A stretch of 37,516 nt of DNA, taken from NCBI RefSeq assembly GCF_000374405.1, contig NZ_KB894226.1, positions 1 through 37,516 on the forward strand, written 5' to 3'. Source of the DNA: Riemerella columbina DSM 16469. GTDB lineage: Bacteria > Bacteroidota > Bacteroidia > Flavobacteriales > Weeksellaceae. This document shows, piece after piece, positions 16,800-26,402 of this stretch (position 1 is the first letter of the stretch; the number at the start of each line of letters is the position of its first letter). A model generated the notes under the pieces. That model was not told the DNA's origin. It worked only from the letters and a program-made list of their open reading frames with translations, and searched no databases. Position numbers and translations under genes: made by a program.

Positions 16800-17384
16800 T
16801 TAATCTTCGAGCAAAAGTAAGAATAATTTTGTATTGCTTTTATCGGAAGTGTCTAATTTCGATTCGCTGCCACTGATAGAAGTGAGATTTTTGAGTGCAT
16901 TTTTTCTTCTTTTAATTTTCATCATGGCTTCAGCAAGATTGGTTACAATCTGAGAGACCGTTGCCATAATGATGATTTTTTTAGGAAGTCTAGCGGAGTT
17001 ATAATGCTTAATATTTCTATGCGATAGCATTATTTTACCATCATAAGCGATAAGGTATTCACAAGTAATAAATGCCGAATCGTTAAACAACTCTAATTCT
17101 TCGGTATACGGCGTTTTGATGACATCTAAAAAGTTTTTAAGATCCTCGTCCCAACAAAATATTGAGGACATCCCCTCCACTTTTACAATTTGATTTAAAA
17201 TCTGTAACGCCTCCGCTTCATTACCACAATAGTTAAATACCCCACCCGAATGCGTAAACAATTGTGCGAATTTGTAATCCAAATCTGCAGTCGCCAATTG
17301 ATCACCCAATTTTATCACATCAGGCTTTTGGGTGTCTTCATCTTGATTAAAGAATTTATCTACTATGTTTTTAAGCCAACTCAA
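16800..17384 (-). CDS. LUD-domain protein (LutC/YkgG-like)
   Basis: A 195-residue protein with the LUD fold seen in LutC/YkgG proteins. The conserved pieces are QLATADLDYKFAQLFTHSGG near the start, then ITCEYLIAYDGKIMLSHRNI in the middle. No ATG fits. A TTG at 17384 gives the natural start SWLKNIVDKFF and lies about 17 nt after the predicted transcription start; the TTG at 17435 is the -33 box. LutC-type proteins take part in L-lactate use, but there are no lutA or lutB neighbours here and the gene leads a lipid-synthesis operon, so the role is open. Stand-alone LUD proteins next to cdsA and ftsH are common in Bacteroidota (recalled, not checked). Confidence 0.8.
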   Translation of the reverse strand: MSWLKNIVDKFFNQDEDTQKPDVIKLGDQLATADLDYKFAQLFTHSGGVFNYCGNEAEALQILNQIVKVEGMSSIFCWDEDLKNFLDVIKTPYTEELELFNDSAFITCEYLIAYDGKIMLSHRNIKHYNSARLPKKIIIMATVSQIVTNLAEAMMKIKRRKNALKNLTSISGSESKLDTSDKSNTKLFLLLLED

Positions 17385-17406
17385 TATATAGATTTTTATT
17401 AAACAA

Positions 17407-17435
17407 CAAAAATAACAAATATTTATTATATGCAA
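17407..17435 (-). promoter_or_regulatory. Promoter for LUD-cdsA-psd-DUF389 (TTG-N18-TATTTTTG)
   Basis: On the minus strand TTG (17435-17433) and TATTTTTG (17414-17407) are 18 nt apart. It lies just after the ftsH terminator, so the lipid operon is independent of ftsH. Its position decides the TTG start at 17384. Confidence 0.65.
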
Positions 17436-17440
17436 ATTAA

Positions 17441-17468
17441 AAAAAAATAATCCTAAAGAAATTTAGGA
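17441..17468 (-). terminator. ftsH terminator
   Basis: A 7-bp stem TCCTAAA/TTTAGGA (17451-17457 with 17462-17468) has a 4-nt loop. On the minus strand it is followed by a run of T (17441-17447). It ends rsfS-ftsH transcripts. Confidence 0.8.
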
Positions 17469-17480
17469 CTAATTTTTCTA

Positions 17481-19508
17481 TTATTGATTTTCGTCTGTTG
17501 GATTTTCTGTTTCCTCAATCTTAGGCTCTATACCATCTTCAGGATTTAGTACATTCCCTGCCGTAGTAGGATCGTCTACACTAGACACAGGCTTGTCCGT
17601 CAACTCAGGATCCCATGCTCTTTTACCAAAAATCGCTTCTAAATCTTCTCTAAAAATCACTTCTTTTTCAAGTAATTTATTGGCTAGAGCATCTAATTTA
17701 TCCCGATTTTCTGTAAGGATTTGGACGGCTCTTCTATATTGATTTTCGATAATATCCGAAATTTCCTCATCTATCATTTTCGCCGTCTGCTCAGAATAAG
17801 GTTTCCCAAAACTGTATTCTTGCTGACCTGAACTATCATAATAAGAGATATTTCCTACTTTCTTGCTCAATCCATAAATGGTTACCATGGCTTGGGCTTG
17901 TTTTGTTACGCGTTCCAAATCGGATAACGCTCCAGTGGAAATATTTCCAAATACCACCTCTTCTGCCGCTCTCCCTCCGAGGGTCGCACACATTTCGTCT
18001 AGCATTTGTTCCGTAGTCGTCAACTGCCTTTCTTCTGGTAAATACCAAGCTGCTCCAAGTGAACGCCCACGCGGCACAATAGTTACTTTTAATAAAGGTG
18101 CGGCATGCTCAATTAACCAACTCACACTCGCGTGACCCGCTTCGTGGAATGCCACTCTTTTCTTTTCTGATGGCTTAATGGCTTTATTCTTTTTTTCTAA
18201 TCCTCCGATAATTCTATCTACAGCATCTAAGAAATCTTGCTTTTCTACAGACTCATGTCCTTTTCTAGCAGCGACTAATGCTGCTTCATTACAAACATTA
18301 GCAATATCAGCACCACTAAAGCCTGGCGTTTGCTTAGCTAAGAAATCCACATCTACAGAAGCATCTAATTTTATTTTTGCTAAATGAACATTAAAAATTT
18401 CTTTTCTTTCGTGTAACTCTGGTAAGTCCACATAAATAGAACGGTCAAACCTACCTGCTCTCATCAGGGCTTTATCCAAAATATCCGCACGGTTAGTCGC
18501 TGCCATTACAATCACATTGGTATCGGTACCAAAGCCATCCATTTCGGTCAGTAATTGGTTGAGTGTATTTTCTCTTTCATCATTACCACCCGTAATTGCA
18601 CCTTTACCTCTGGCTCTACCAATGGCATCAATTTCATCAATAAAAATAATTGCTGGTGATTTTGCTTTAGCTTGGGCAAATAAATCTCGTACTCTAGAAG
18701 CCCCTACCCCTACAAACATTTCCACGAAATCTGACCCCGAAAGTGAGAAAAATGGCACTTTTGCCTCCCCTGCTACGGCTTTCGCTAGTAAGGTTTTCCC
18801 CGTTCCTGGAGGCCCTACTAATAGTACTCCTTTCGGAATCTTACCTCCTAACTTAGTATATTTCTCAGAGTTTTTTAAGAAATCTACTACTTCTTGCACT
18901 TCTTCTTTAGCACCTTCTAATCCTGCGACATCCTTAAAAGTGACTTGTACTTTTTCTTTCTCATCAAATAGTTTCGCTCTAGATTTTCCAATACTGAAAA
19001 TTTGGTTGCCACCACCACTACCGCCACCCATCATTCTTCTAAAAATAACGAAATAGAATAGCGACATCAAAGCAATCCAAAAAATCGCTTGGACTAAAAT
19101 GCCTTGAAGCGGTGAGTCAGAATTATCAAAATCCATTGCTGTTTTTACATTTGGATTTTCTTTTTTTATCTCATCAAATCTCTGTTGAAAGTATTGTAAA
19201 TCACCAAATTTAAATCTAAAATCTGGTGCAGGTTGCAAAGACATCAATGGGTTATCCGTATTTTTAGATGCCGACTTATTTTCTGCTCGGGCTTGTTTGG
19301 TTAAAAACACTTCGCCTTCGCGGGTATCTCTCATCAACACTAGGGTTTCCACTTTTCCAGACTTCATCATTTGGAAAAATTGGTCTTCGTTAATATCTTT
19401 TACATTAGAAGAGGCAAAAAACTTTGGTAAAAATAACACCCCTAATGCGCCAATGATTAGTAGGTAAAACCAATTAAACCCCTTATTATTAGTTTCATTT
19501 TTTTTCAT
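17481..19508 (-). CDS. ftsH: ATP-dependent zinc metalloprotease FtsH
   Basis: A 675-residue AAA+ membrane protease that degrades membrane and some soluble proteins. Transmembrane helices lie at about 11-30 and 137-156, with a periplasmic domain between. Walker A is GPPGTGKT (232-239) and Walker B IIFIDEID (287-294). The zinc site is HEAGH (455-459) with the third ligand Asp530 in [11 protein letters not shown]. The C-terminal tail is acidic and Pro-rich ([19 protein letters not shown]). It follows rsfS by 29 bp. All catalytic residues are present. Confidence 0.98.
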   Translation of the reverse strand: MKKNETNNKGFNWFYLLIIGALGVLFLPKFFASSNVKDINEDQFFQMMKSGKVETLVLMRDTREGEVFLTKQARAENKSASKNTDNPLMSLQPAPDFRFKFGDLQYFQQRFDEIKKENPNVKTAMDFDNSDSPLQGILVQAIFWIALMSLFYFVIFRRMMGGGSGGGNQIFSIGKSRAKLFDEKEKVQVTFKDVAGLEGAKEEVQEVVDFLKNSEKYTKLGGKIPKGVLLVGPPGTGKTLLAKAVAGEAKVPFFSLSGSDFVEMFVGVGASRVRDLFAQAKAKSPAIIFIDEIDAIGRARGKGAITGGNDERENTLNQLLTEMDGFGTDTNVIVMAATNRADILDKALMRAGRFDRSIYVDLPELHERKEIFNVHLAKIKLDASVDVDFLAKQTPGFSGADIANVCNEAALVAARKGHESVEKQDFLDAVDRIIGGLEKKNKAIKPSEKKRVAFHEAGHASVSWLIEHAAPLLKVTIVPRGRSLGAAWYLPEERQLTTTEQMLDEMCATLGGRAAEEVVFGNISTGALSDLERVTKQAQAMVTIYGLSKKVGNISYYDSSGQQEYSFGKPYSEQTAKMIDEEISDIIENQYRRAVQILTENRDKLDALANKLLEKEVIFREDLEAIFGKRAWDPELTDKPVSSVDDPTTAGNVLNPEDGIEPKIEETENPTDENQ

Positions 19509-19537
19509 TCGTGAATTCTATTATAATCTTTCTGTTG

Positions 19538-19897
19538 TTAAGCTTCAATTTTTGTTACTTTGGCATCCCCCCAAAGTTCTTCTATCTCGTAATAATCTCT
19601 GATATGCTTTTGGAACACATGCACCACTACCGAAACATAGTCTACTAAAACCCAAAGTGAATTTTCTGTACCTTCGGTGTGCCATGGGCGTTCTTTAAGT
19701 TCGTTTCTTACAGATTTCTCAATGTTTCCTGCTATCGCAGACACCTGAGTATTAGAATTACCGCTACATACGATAAAATATTCCGCTACGGCATTTTCAA
19801 TCGGTCTTAAATCTAAGATTTGAATATCTTCCCCTTTGGTATCTTGTATCGCGTTTACGATAGTGTCTATCAACTGTTGTTTATTATCTTTACTCAT
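19538..19897 (-). CDS. rsfS: Ribosome silencing factor RsfS
   Basis: A 119-residue RsfS/Iojap (DUF143) protein. It has the fold's signature YFIVCSGNSNTQVSAIAGNI and ends with WHTEGTENSLWVLVDYVSVV. RsfS binds L14 on the 50S subunit and blocks joining of subunits when nutrients run out. Length is normal. It is the first gene of rsfS-ftsH, a pairing that is common in Flavobacteriia, and is divergent from birA. A possible -7 box (TAAATTTG on the minus strand) is at 19918-19925. Confidence 0.95.
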   Translation of the reverse strand: MSKDNKQQLIDTIVNAIQDTKGEDIQILDLRPIENAVAEYFIVCSGNSNTQVSAIAGNIEKSVRNELKERPWHTEGTENSLWVLVDYVSVVVHVFQKHIRDYYEIEELWGDAKVTKIEA

Positions 19898-19977
19898 TAA
19901 CTAAAATGTATTATCTGCAAATTTATTGTTTTTTCTGGACTTTTTATCTATTTTAGTCCCTTTAATTTTTTTTCACT

Positions 19978-20694
19978 ATGCATAGGCTCGTCCATATACC
20001 CGAATGCCCATCGACTAATGATGAAATTCTGAACCTCATCACTTCGCCTTTAAAAAAAGATGAGGTGATTGCACTTTATACCTTAAGACAAACCCAAGGT
20101 AAAGGTCAATACGGCAATAAATGGACGACTCAAAATGACAAAAATATTGCCATCAGCTTTGCGCTCCATCCTAAAGCCTTATCTCATAATGATCTTGCTA
20201 TCATCAATTATTATACCGCCGTTATCCTAAGAGAATTTATTGCCAATTTGACCGATACACCGCCCTATATCAAATGGCCTAATGACCTTATACTAAAACA
20301 TAAGAAAATCAGTGGTATTCTTTTAGAGCAGAAACAGCAACATTTAATTATTGGCATTGGAATCAATGTATTGCAAACGGACTTTAACCAAATCACTACG
20401 GCAGGGTCTTTACTCACCCAAACACATCAAAAATTTGAACCTCATCAGTTAGCTAAAGATTTCTACCACTACTTTGCAAACGCAATTCTCAGAGAGAACA
20501 GCACGGATAAAATTCTGGAAACACTAAACCAGCATCTATACAAACGCGGACAAGTGGCTGTATTTGAAATTGATGGCGTACGACAAAATGGCATTATACG
20601 ATATGCCGACCAAGATGGCTACCTCTGGATTTTTCTCGAAGACCAACTGAAACCACAAGCATTCTATCACAAAGAAGTGAAACTTTTATTTTAA
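19978..20694 (+). CDS. birA: Biotin-[acetyl-CoA-carboxylase] ligase, monofunctional
   Basis: A 238-residue biotin protein ligase that attaches biotin to carrier proteins. The biotin/ATP-binding loop is GKGQYGNKW (GRGRxGRxW type) and the catalytic motif is KWPNDLILKHKKISGILLEQ. There is no N-terminal HTH domain, so it is the class I (non-repressor) form and would not regulate transcription as E. coli BirA does. The C-terminal 45 residues are the small SH3-like domain. A possible promoter is TTG at 19926-19928 with TATTTTAG at 19949-19956. Confidence 0.93.
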   Translation: MHRLVHIPECPSTNDEILNLITSPLKKDEVIALYTLRQTQGKGQYGNKWTTQNDKNIAISFALHPKALSHNDLAIINYYTAVILREFIANLTDTPPYIKWPNDLILKHKKISGILLEQKQQHLIIGIGINVLQTDFNQITTAGSLLTQTHQKFEPHQLAKDFYHYFANAILRENSTDKILETLNQHLYKRGQVAVFEIDGVRQNGIIRYADQDGYLWIFLEDQLKPQAFYHKEVKLLF

Positions 20695-20795
20695 TAGGTT
20701 TAAGTTATTCATTAATACATTCGTATTTCGATACACTAATGCAAATACATTGTTAAATCAACACCACATAAATCTGACTCTATTAAATTATTGCC

Positions 20796-20803
20796 TATCT
20801 TTG
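20796..20803 (+). promoter_or_regulatory. -7 box (TATCTTTG) for rnr-murB
   Basis: An exact match to the -7 consensus. The transcription start would be near 20810, which excludes the in-frame ATG at 20791 and supports the start at 20848. The stretch 20695-20790 holds no gene and nothing else recognisable. Confidence 0.6.
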
Positions 20804-20847
20804 CGAAAAATGATACCTCGTACCAAATTAAAAACTATATATTAAGT

Positions 20848-23010
20848 ATGGCAAAAAAGAAAAAATACTTTTCCAAGAAAAAAGATGGCAAACTAAAAGA
20901 AATCGGAAGGCTCGTCATAAAATTTATGAAACAGCAATCCTCTAAGATATACAACTACAAACAAATCTCGGACGGTATAGATTATAAAAATCCACGCCAA
21001 AGAGAACAAGTGATACAAGCTCTACACAAACTCATCGCCGAAGAAAAAATAAAAGAAGTAGAAAAAGGGAAATACATCATCAATCTAAAAATAAAAGATA
21101 CCTTAACAGGAATTATTGATTTTAACCAAGCAGGCAATGCTTATGTCCGTGTAGAAGATATAGATGATGATATCTTTATTCATTCTAAAAATGTAAAAGA
21201 TGCGTTACAAGGCGATAAAGTGCTGATTGTAACCTATCATTTTAAATCTAAAAAATTAGAAGGTTCTGTATTAGAAGTTTTAGAACGCAATCGGGAACAG
21301 TTTGTAGGAACTTTTGAGTTTATCAAACATAAAGATTTTGGCTTTGTAGTTTGTGATAAAAAACAAATCAACACCGATATTTTTGTCCCTAAATCAAAAA
21401 TTAACGGGGCGAAAAATGGCGATAAAGTAGTAGTGAAAATGCTCGACTGGAAACCTAATGAGAAAAATCCAGAGGGCGAAATCATTAAAGTACTCGGGAC
21501 TCCAGGGGCACACGAAACAGAAATACATTCTATCCTCGCAGAATATGGCTTGCCTTACCAATTCCCAGAAGAAGTGGAGCAAGAAGCCAACGCCATAGAC
21601 CAAACCATGGCCCCCGAAGAAATCCAAAAACGCTGGGATATGCGCGATATTTTAACCTTCACCATCGACCCCAAAGATGCTAAGGATTTCGACGACGCCT
21701 TATCCATTAGAAAACTAAATAATGGCAACTGGGAAATTGGAGTGCATATCGCCGATGTGTCTCACTATGTCCGCCCAGGAACTGTTTTAGACGACGAAGC
21801 CTATCAGCGTGCCACCTCTGTTTATCTCGTAGACAGAGTCGTACCAATGTTACCCGAAGTACTGAGTAATGGCGTTTGCTCCCTAAGACCCAACGAAGAC
21901 AAATATACTTTCTCGGCAGTATTTGAAATGAACGATAAAGCCGAAATCAAAAAACAATGGTTCGGCAGAACGGTAACCCATTCCGATAGAAGGTTGACCT
22001 ATGAAGAAGCCCAAGAACGCATCGAAACTAAACAAGGCGACCTCGCCGAGGAAATTTTAGTGCTAGACCGATTGGCAAAAATTATGCGTGCCGAGCGTAT
22101 TAAAAACGGGGCGATTACTTTCGACCGTAGCGAAGTTCGTTTTAACCTCAATGAAAATAATGAACCGATTGGCGTTTATTTTAAAGTCAGTAAAGATGCC
22201 AACCACCTAATTGAAGAATTTATGCTATTGGCAAACAAAAAAGTATCCGAATTCATATCCCTCAATCATAGAAAAGAGCCTACGGGGAATACTTTTATTT
22301 ATAGAGTGCACGATGACCCAGACCCTGCAAAACTGGAAGCATTACGAGATTTCGTATCAACTTTTGGATACAAAATGAACCTTGCCAATACCAGAACGGT
22401 CGCCGAAAGTATGAACCATCTTTTGAAATCTGTAAAAGGTAAAGGTGAAGAAAACATGATAGAAACCCTTGCCATGCGTTCTATGAGCAAGGCGGTTTAT
22501 TCTACCGAACCTATTGGACACTATGGCTTAGGTTTTGAGTATTATACGCACTTTACCTCACCAATTCGCCGTTATCCAGATTTAATAGCCCATAGATTAC
22601 TGCAACATTACCTAGACAAAGGAAAATCTCCTAACAAAGCCGACTACGAAGAAAAATGTAAACATTGCTCTGCAATGGAGCGTCTTGCTTCGGATGCAGA
22701 AAGAGATTCTATCAAATTTATGCAAGTAAAATTTATGGAAAAACATTTGGGCGAAGAATTTACAGGTGTTATTTCTGGAGTAGCAGAATTTGGTTTCTGG
22801 GTTCAAATTCCTGAAAATGGTGCGGAAGGGCTTATTAAATTAAGAGATTTAATGGACGACTCCTATCAGTATGATGCTAAAACCCATGCCGTTTACGGAC
22901 AGCGTACGGGCAACCGCTATCAGCTTGGCGACAAAGTTAAAATTAAAGTAACCAAAGCCAACCTCATCGCGAAACAGTTAGATTTTAAAATTATTGAGGA
23001 CGAAGCATAA
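20848..23010 (+). CDS. rnr: Ribonuclease R
   Basis: A 720-residue RNase II/R-family 3'-5' exoribonuclease. The start at 20848 (MAKKKKYFSKKKDG) is chosen because the -7 promoter box falls after the ATG at 20791. Domain order: a basic N-terminus and HTH-like part (about 1-75), two cold-shock OB-folds (about 85-230), the RNB catalytic domain (about 270-590) with DPKDAKDFDDALS carrying the metal-binding Asp residues, and a C-terminal S1 domain (about 635-715). It degrades structured RNA. It is followed 6 bp later by murB. Confidence 0.95.
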   Translation: MAKKKKYFSKKKDGKLKEIGRLVIKFMKQQSSKIYNYKQISDGIDYKNPRQREQVIQALHKLIAEEKIKEVEKGKYIINLKIKDTLTGIIDFNQAGNAYVRVEDIDDDIFIHSKNVKDALQGDKVLIVTYHFKSKKLEGSVLEVLERNREQFVGTFEFIKHKDFGFVVCDKKQINTDIFVPKSKINGAKNGDKVVVKMLDWKPNEKNPEGEIIKVLGTPGAHETEIHSILAEYGLPYQFPEEVEQEANAIDQTMAPEEIQKRWDMRDILTFTIDPKDAKDFDDALSIRKLNNGNWEIGVHIADVSHYVRPGTVLDDEAYQRATSVYLVDRVVPMLPEVLSNGVCSLRPNEDKYTFSAVFEMNDKAEIKKQWFGRTVTHSDRRLTYEEAQERIETKQGDLAEEILVLDRLAKIMRAERIKNGAITFDRSEVRFNLNENNEPIGVYFKVSKDANHLIEEFMLLANKKVSEFISLNHRKEPTGNTFIYRVHDDPDPAKLEALRDFVSTFGYKMNLANTRTVAESMNHLLKSVKGKGEENMIETLAMRSMSKAVYSTEPIGHYGLGFEYYTHFTSPIRRYPDLIAHRLLQHYLDKGKSPNKADYEEKCKHCSAMERLASDAERDSIKFMQVKFMEKHLGEEFTGVISGVAEFGFWVQIPENGAEGLIKLRDLMDDSYQYDAKTHAVYGQRTGNRYQLGDKVKIKVTKANLIAKQLDFKIIEDEA

Positions 23011-23016
23011 AGTACA

Positions 23017-24045
23017 ATGTTATCTATGAATTTTATACGCAATTATAGCCTAAAACCGCATAATACTTTCGGCGTAGAAGTTTTATCTCAATATTTTATA
23101 GAGGTAGAAACTATTGATCATTTAAAACATGCCATTACTAAAGCTAAAACAGAACATCTGCCAATTCTCATTCTAGGTGGCGGAAGTAATATTTTGTTTA
23201 CTAAAGATTTCGAAGGCTTAACCATTCGTCTTAACCTTAAAGGTATAGAAACACAAGTGCAAGACGATGAAAGCGTTTTAGTCACTGCACAAGCGGGTGA
23301 AAACTGGCATCAGTTTGTGCTCTACACGCTGGAAAAAGGTTATGGTGGACTAGAGAACCTGTCCCTTATCCCTGGAAATGTTGGCACATCGCCCATTCAA
23401 AATATTGGGGCGTATGGCGTAGAAATCAAAGATTATTTGGAAAGTTGTAAGGTCTTAAATTTAGAAACCTTAGAAATAGAAACTTTTGACAATACACAAT
23501 GCCAGTTTGGATATAGAGATTCTATTTTTAAAAGAGAAGGCAAAGGGAAATACATCATTCTTTCGGTGACTTTTAAGTTAAAGCAATCCCATCACGAATT
23601 AAAAACCGACTATGGCGCGATACAATCCGAATTGGAAGCCCAAGGCATCACAGAACCTACCATTAAAGATATTTCTAATGCCGTAATTGCGATACGCTCA
23701 TCTAAATTACCTAACCCCAAAGACATAGGCAATGCGGGAAGTTTTTTTAAAAACCCTACCATTAGCCAAGACCATTTTAACGAATTAAAAAATACCCACC
23801 CCGAAATCCCTGGCTATCCCAATCCACAAGGTATAAAAGTTCCCGCTGGCTGGCTGATAGAAACCGCTGGCTGGAAAGGCAAACAAATAGGAAATGTAGC
23901 CACCCATAAAAAGCAAGCCTTGGTCATCATTAATGCTAATGGGCAGGCAACGGGTAAGGAAATTTATGATTTCTCAGCAAAAATTATCGAAAGTATCGCT
24001 CAGCAGTTTGGCATTACCTTAGAGCGCGAAGTGAATATTTTATAA
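23017..24045 (+). CDS. murB: UDP-N-acetylenolpyruvoylglucosamine reductase
   Basis: A 342-residue type I MurB that reduces UDP-GlcNAc-enolpyruvate to UDP-MurNAc with NADPH and FAD. The PCMH FAD-binding segment includes LGGGSNILFTKDFEGL and then LIPGNVGTSPIQNIGAYGVE. Catalytic Ser is in GNAGSFFKNP and the terminal catalytic Glu is in LEREVNIL. A second ATG nine bases in (23026, MNFIRNYS) may be the true start. It lies 6 bp after rnr. Confidence 0.95.
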   Translation: MLSMNFIRNYSLKPHNTFGVEVLSQYFIEVETIDHLKHAITKAKTEHLPILILGGGSNILFTKDFEGLTIRLNLKGIETQVQDDESVLVTAQAGENWHQFVLYTLEKGYGGLENLSLIPGNVGTSPIQNIGAYGVEIKDYLESCKVLNLETLEIETFDNTQCQFGYRDSIFKREGKGKYIILSVTFKLKQSHHELKTDYGAIQSELEAQGITEPTIKDISNAVIAIRSSKLPNPKDIGNAGSFFKNPTISQDHFNELKNTHPEIPGYPNPQGIKVPAGWLIETAGWKGKQIGNVATHKKQALVIINANGQATGKEIYDFSAKIIESIAQQFGITLEREVNIL

Positions 24046-24072
24046 GTCTTTGGAAGAATCAACAGACCACCA

Positions 24073-24101
24073 TTGGCTTATTCAAAAAAAGATTAACTTT
24101 G
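24073..24101 (+). promoter_or_regulatory. Promoter TTG-N18-TAACTTTG before the glycosyltransferase operon
   Basis: A TTG (24073-24075) and TAACTTTG (24094-24101) are 18 nt apart and fit the Bacteroidota consensus. It likely drives the run from the glycosyltransferase to the YkgJ-like gene. Confidence 0.65.
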
Positions 24102-24116
24102 CATTTTATTATTTGA

Positions 24117-24833
24117 ATGAGAAAATTAGTCATCATCCCCACTTATAACGAAAAAGAAAACATCCAAGCCATCATCAAAAGTGTGATGGACTTAGAGGAA
24201 GATTTTCATATTTTGGTCGTGGATGATAGTTCCCCAGACGGAACTGCCCAGCTGGTACAAGCCTTACAACCACAATATCCTGATGCCTTGCACCTAACGA
24301 TAAGACAAGTGAAAGACGGTTTAGGAAAGGCTTACATTCATGGTTTTAGATGGGCGCTAGAACATCAGTACGATTATATTTTTGAAATGGATGCCGATTT
24401 TTCTCACAATCCTAAAGATTTGCCAAGACTTTATAAAGCTTGTCAGCATGCAGATATGGCCATAGGGTCGCGGTATTCTCAAGGGGTAAATGTGGTGAAT
24501 TGGCCTATGGGAAGGGTGCTATTATCTTATTTTGCCTCTAAATATGTTCGGTTTTTATTAGGTTTACCCGTTCACGATACCACAGCGGGATTTGTGTGTT
24601 TTAAAAAAGACACTTTACAAACCATTGGTCTAGATAAAGTTAAACTAAAAGGCTATGGTTTTCAAGTTGAAATGAAATATAGAGCCTATAAAAAAGGACT
24701 TCAACTTGTAGAAGTGCCGATTATCTTTACCGATAGAACCAAAGGCGAATCCAAAATGAGTGGTGGCATTATAAAAGAGGCGATTATTGGGGTGTTAAAT
24801 TTAAGATGGAAAGCATTAACTGGTAGATTATGA
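24117..24833 (+). CDS. Polyprenol monophosphomannose synthase-like glycosyltransferase (GT2)
   Basis: A 238-residue GT2 enzyme of the DPM1 type. The nucleotide-binding motif is VVDDSSPDGT and the metal DxD motif is EMDADFSHNP. There are no C-terminal transmembrane helices, so it is the short soluble form, likely peripheral at the membrane. It would transfer mannose (or a similar sugar) from GDP to a polyprenyl phosphate; the exact sugar cannot be told. The stop overlaps the next start as ATGA. Confidence 0.88.
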   Translation: MRKLVIIPTYNEKENIQAIIKSVMDLEEDFHILVVDDSSPDGTAQLVQALQPQYPDALHLTIRQVKDGLGKAYIHGFRWALEHQYDYIFEMDADFSHNPKDLPRLYKACQHADMAIGSRYSQGVNVVNWPMGRVLLSYFASKYVRFLLGLPVHDTTAGFVCFKKDTLQTIGLDKVKLKGYGFQVEMKYRAYKKGLQLVEVPIIFTDRTKGESKMSGGIIKEAIIGVLNLRWKALTGRL

Positions 24834-25228
24834 AGCCTATACTAACGCTATTTTTGAGTGTATTACTACTCTTAACGAACTGTAAACCACCGGCTAAAAA
24901 ACCTCAACATCTTTTACCTAAAGATAAAATGGCAAGCATTGTGGCGGATTATGCTATTTATAACCAAGCGCTAGAAGTCAATCGAGATGCCGACTTAGAG
25001 GAAATCAGCCTTTATATCCTTAAAAAAAATAAAATCACCCAAAAACAATTTATGGAAAGTTACCGCTACTACCTTAATAAACCTTCGGATATAGATGAGA
25101 TTTATGATTTGTCCCAAGACATCATCTTAGAAAAAAATAAAGGTCTAAAAGACTTTATCAATAAAAAAGAAGCAGCGCGTAAAACTTCTGAGAAACCAGA
25201 ATCATCAAAATTTAAATCGCAACCCTAA
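24830..25228 (+). CDS. DUF4296 lipoprotein
   Basis: A 132-residue lipoprotein with signal peptide and lipobox LTNC (Cys18). The mature part, with MASIVADYAIYNQALEVNRD and then KKNKITQKQFMESYRYYLN, fits the Bacteroidota family DUF4296, which has no known role. The Lys/Ser-rich tail is probably flexible. It is translationally coupled to the glycosyltransferase and lies 18 bp before tgt. Confidence 0.85.
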   Translation: MKPILTLFLSVLLLLTNCKPPAKKPQHLLPKDKMASIVADYAIYNQALEVNRDADLEEISLYILKKNKITQKQFMESYRYYLNKPSDIDEIYDLSQDIILEKNKGLKDFINKKEAARKTSEKPESSKFKSQP

Positions 25229-25246
25229 TAAAAGTTACCTCAATAT

Positions 25247-26380
25247 ATGTCTTCATTTTTTAATATAGAACAAACAACCCATTCCAAAGCGAGAGCAGGC
25301 GTATTACATACGGAACACGGCGATATCCAAACCCCGATTTTTATGCCTGTAGGTACGGTAGCCTCAGTAAAAACTGTACACCAAAGAGAGTTAAAAGAAG
25401 ATATTAAAGCTCAAATTATTTTGGGTAATACCTACCATCTTTATCTTCGTCCAGGAATGGAAGTGATGGAAAAAGCAGGAGGACTACATCAATTTATGAA
25501 TTGGAATCGTCCTATCCTTACCGACTCTGGGGGATATCAAGTCTTTTCGCTTTCTCAAAGTAGAAAAATGACCGAAGAAGGCGTGAAGTTTAAATCCCAC
25601 ATTGATGGAAGCTATCATTTTATTTCCCCTGAAAAATCCATGGAAATCCAGCGACAAATTGGAGCAGATATCTTTATGGCGTTTGATGAATGTACCCCTT
25701 ATCCATGTGAATACAATCAGGCAAAGTCTTCTATGGAACTCACGCACCGTTGGCTAAAACGCTGTATCGAGTGGACACAAAACAATCCAGAACTCTATGG
25801 ACACAAGCAACGCTTATTCCCTATTGTGCAAGGGTCTACTTATTCGGATTTGAGAAAAATTTCTGCGGAAGTCATCGCGGAAGCAGGCGCCGAAGGTAAT
25901 GCCATTGGTGGACTTTCAGTAGGGGAACCAGAAGAAGAAATGTACCGCATCACCAATGAAGTAACGGATATTTTACCCAAAGAAAAACCACGCTATTTGA
26001 TGGGCGTAGGGACACCTTGGAATATTTTAGAAAGTATTGGACTGGGGGTAGATATGATGGACTGCGTAATGCCAACCAGAAACGCACGAAACGGTATGCT
26101 ATTTACTTGGCAAGGGGTCATCAACATAAAAAATGCCAAGTGGAAAGATGATTTTTCAGTGCTTGATGAAACGGGAACTAGCTTTGTAGACCATGAATAC
26201 TCTAAAGCCTATGTCCGTCATTTATTTGTGGCAAAAGAATATTTAGGCAAACAAATTGCTTCTATTCACAATCTAGCGTTCTATTTGGATTTGATAAAAG
26301 TGGCTAGGGAACATATTGTAGCTGGGGATTTCTACAAGTGGAAAGACCAAATATTACCCGTTCTAAAACAACGCCTCTAA
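25247..26380 (+). CDS. tgt: Queuine tRNA-ribosyltransferase (tRNA-guanine transglycosylase)
   Basis: A 377-residue TGT that swaps guanine-34 for preQ1 in the GUN tRNAs (queuosine pathway). Substrate-binding DSGGYQVFSLS is near 90-100, GGLSVGEPEEEM near 223, and the nucleophile Asp272 is in MDCVMPTRNARNG. The zinc motif is absent: the three cysteines of the usual CxCxxC map to Gly310, Ser312 and Asp315 in DETGTSFVDHEYS, while the fourth ligand His341 (IHN) is kept, with spacing 26 as in E. coli. The rest of the fold looks complete, so it is probably active. No other queuosine gene is in the window. Confidence 0.96.
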   Translation: MSSFFNIEQTTHSKARAGVLHTEHGDIQTPIFMPVGTVASVKTVHQRELKEDIKAQIILGNTYHLYLRPGMEVMEKAGGLHQFMNWNRPILTDSGGYQVFSLSQSRKMTEEGVKFKSHIDGSYHFISPEKSMEIQRQIGADIFMAFDECTPYPCEYNQAKSSMELTHRWLKRCIEWTQNNPELYGHKQRLFPIVQGSTYSDLRKISAEVIAEAGAEGNAIGGLSVGEPEEEMYRITNEVTDILPKEKPRYLMGVGTPWNILESIGLGVDMMDCVMPTRNARNGMLFTWQGVINIKNAKWKDDFSVLDETGTSFVDHEYSKAYVRHLFVAKEYLGKQIASIHNLAFYLDLIKVAREHIVAGDFYKWKDQILPVLKQRL

Positions 26381-26402
26381 GTTTTAAACTTTCAGTTTAG
26401 TC

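Noticed and set aside
17385-17435. Longer N-terminus for the LUD protein from TTG 17435
   Set aside because: This TTG is the -33 promoter element and the extra residues are not like a signal or domain of the family.
25190-25246. preQ1 riboswitch before tgt
   Set aside because: The gap to the previous gene is only 18 bp, and no pseudoknot-like structure or purine-rich tail was seen.
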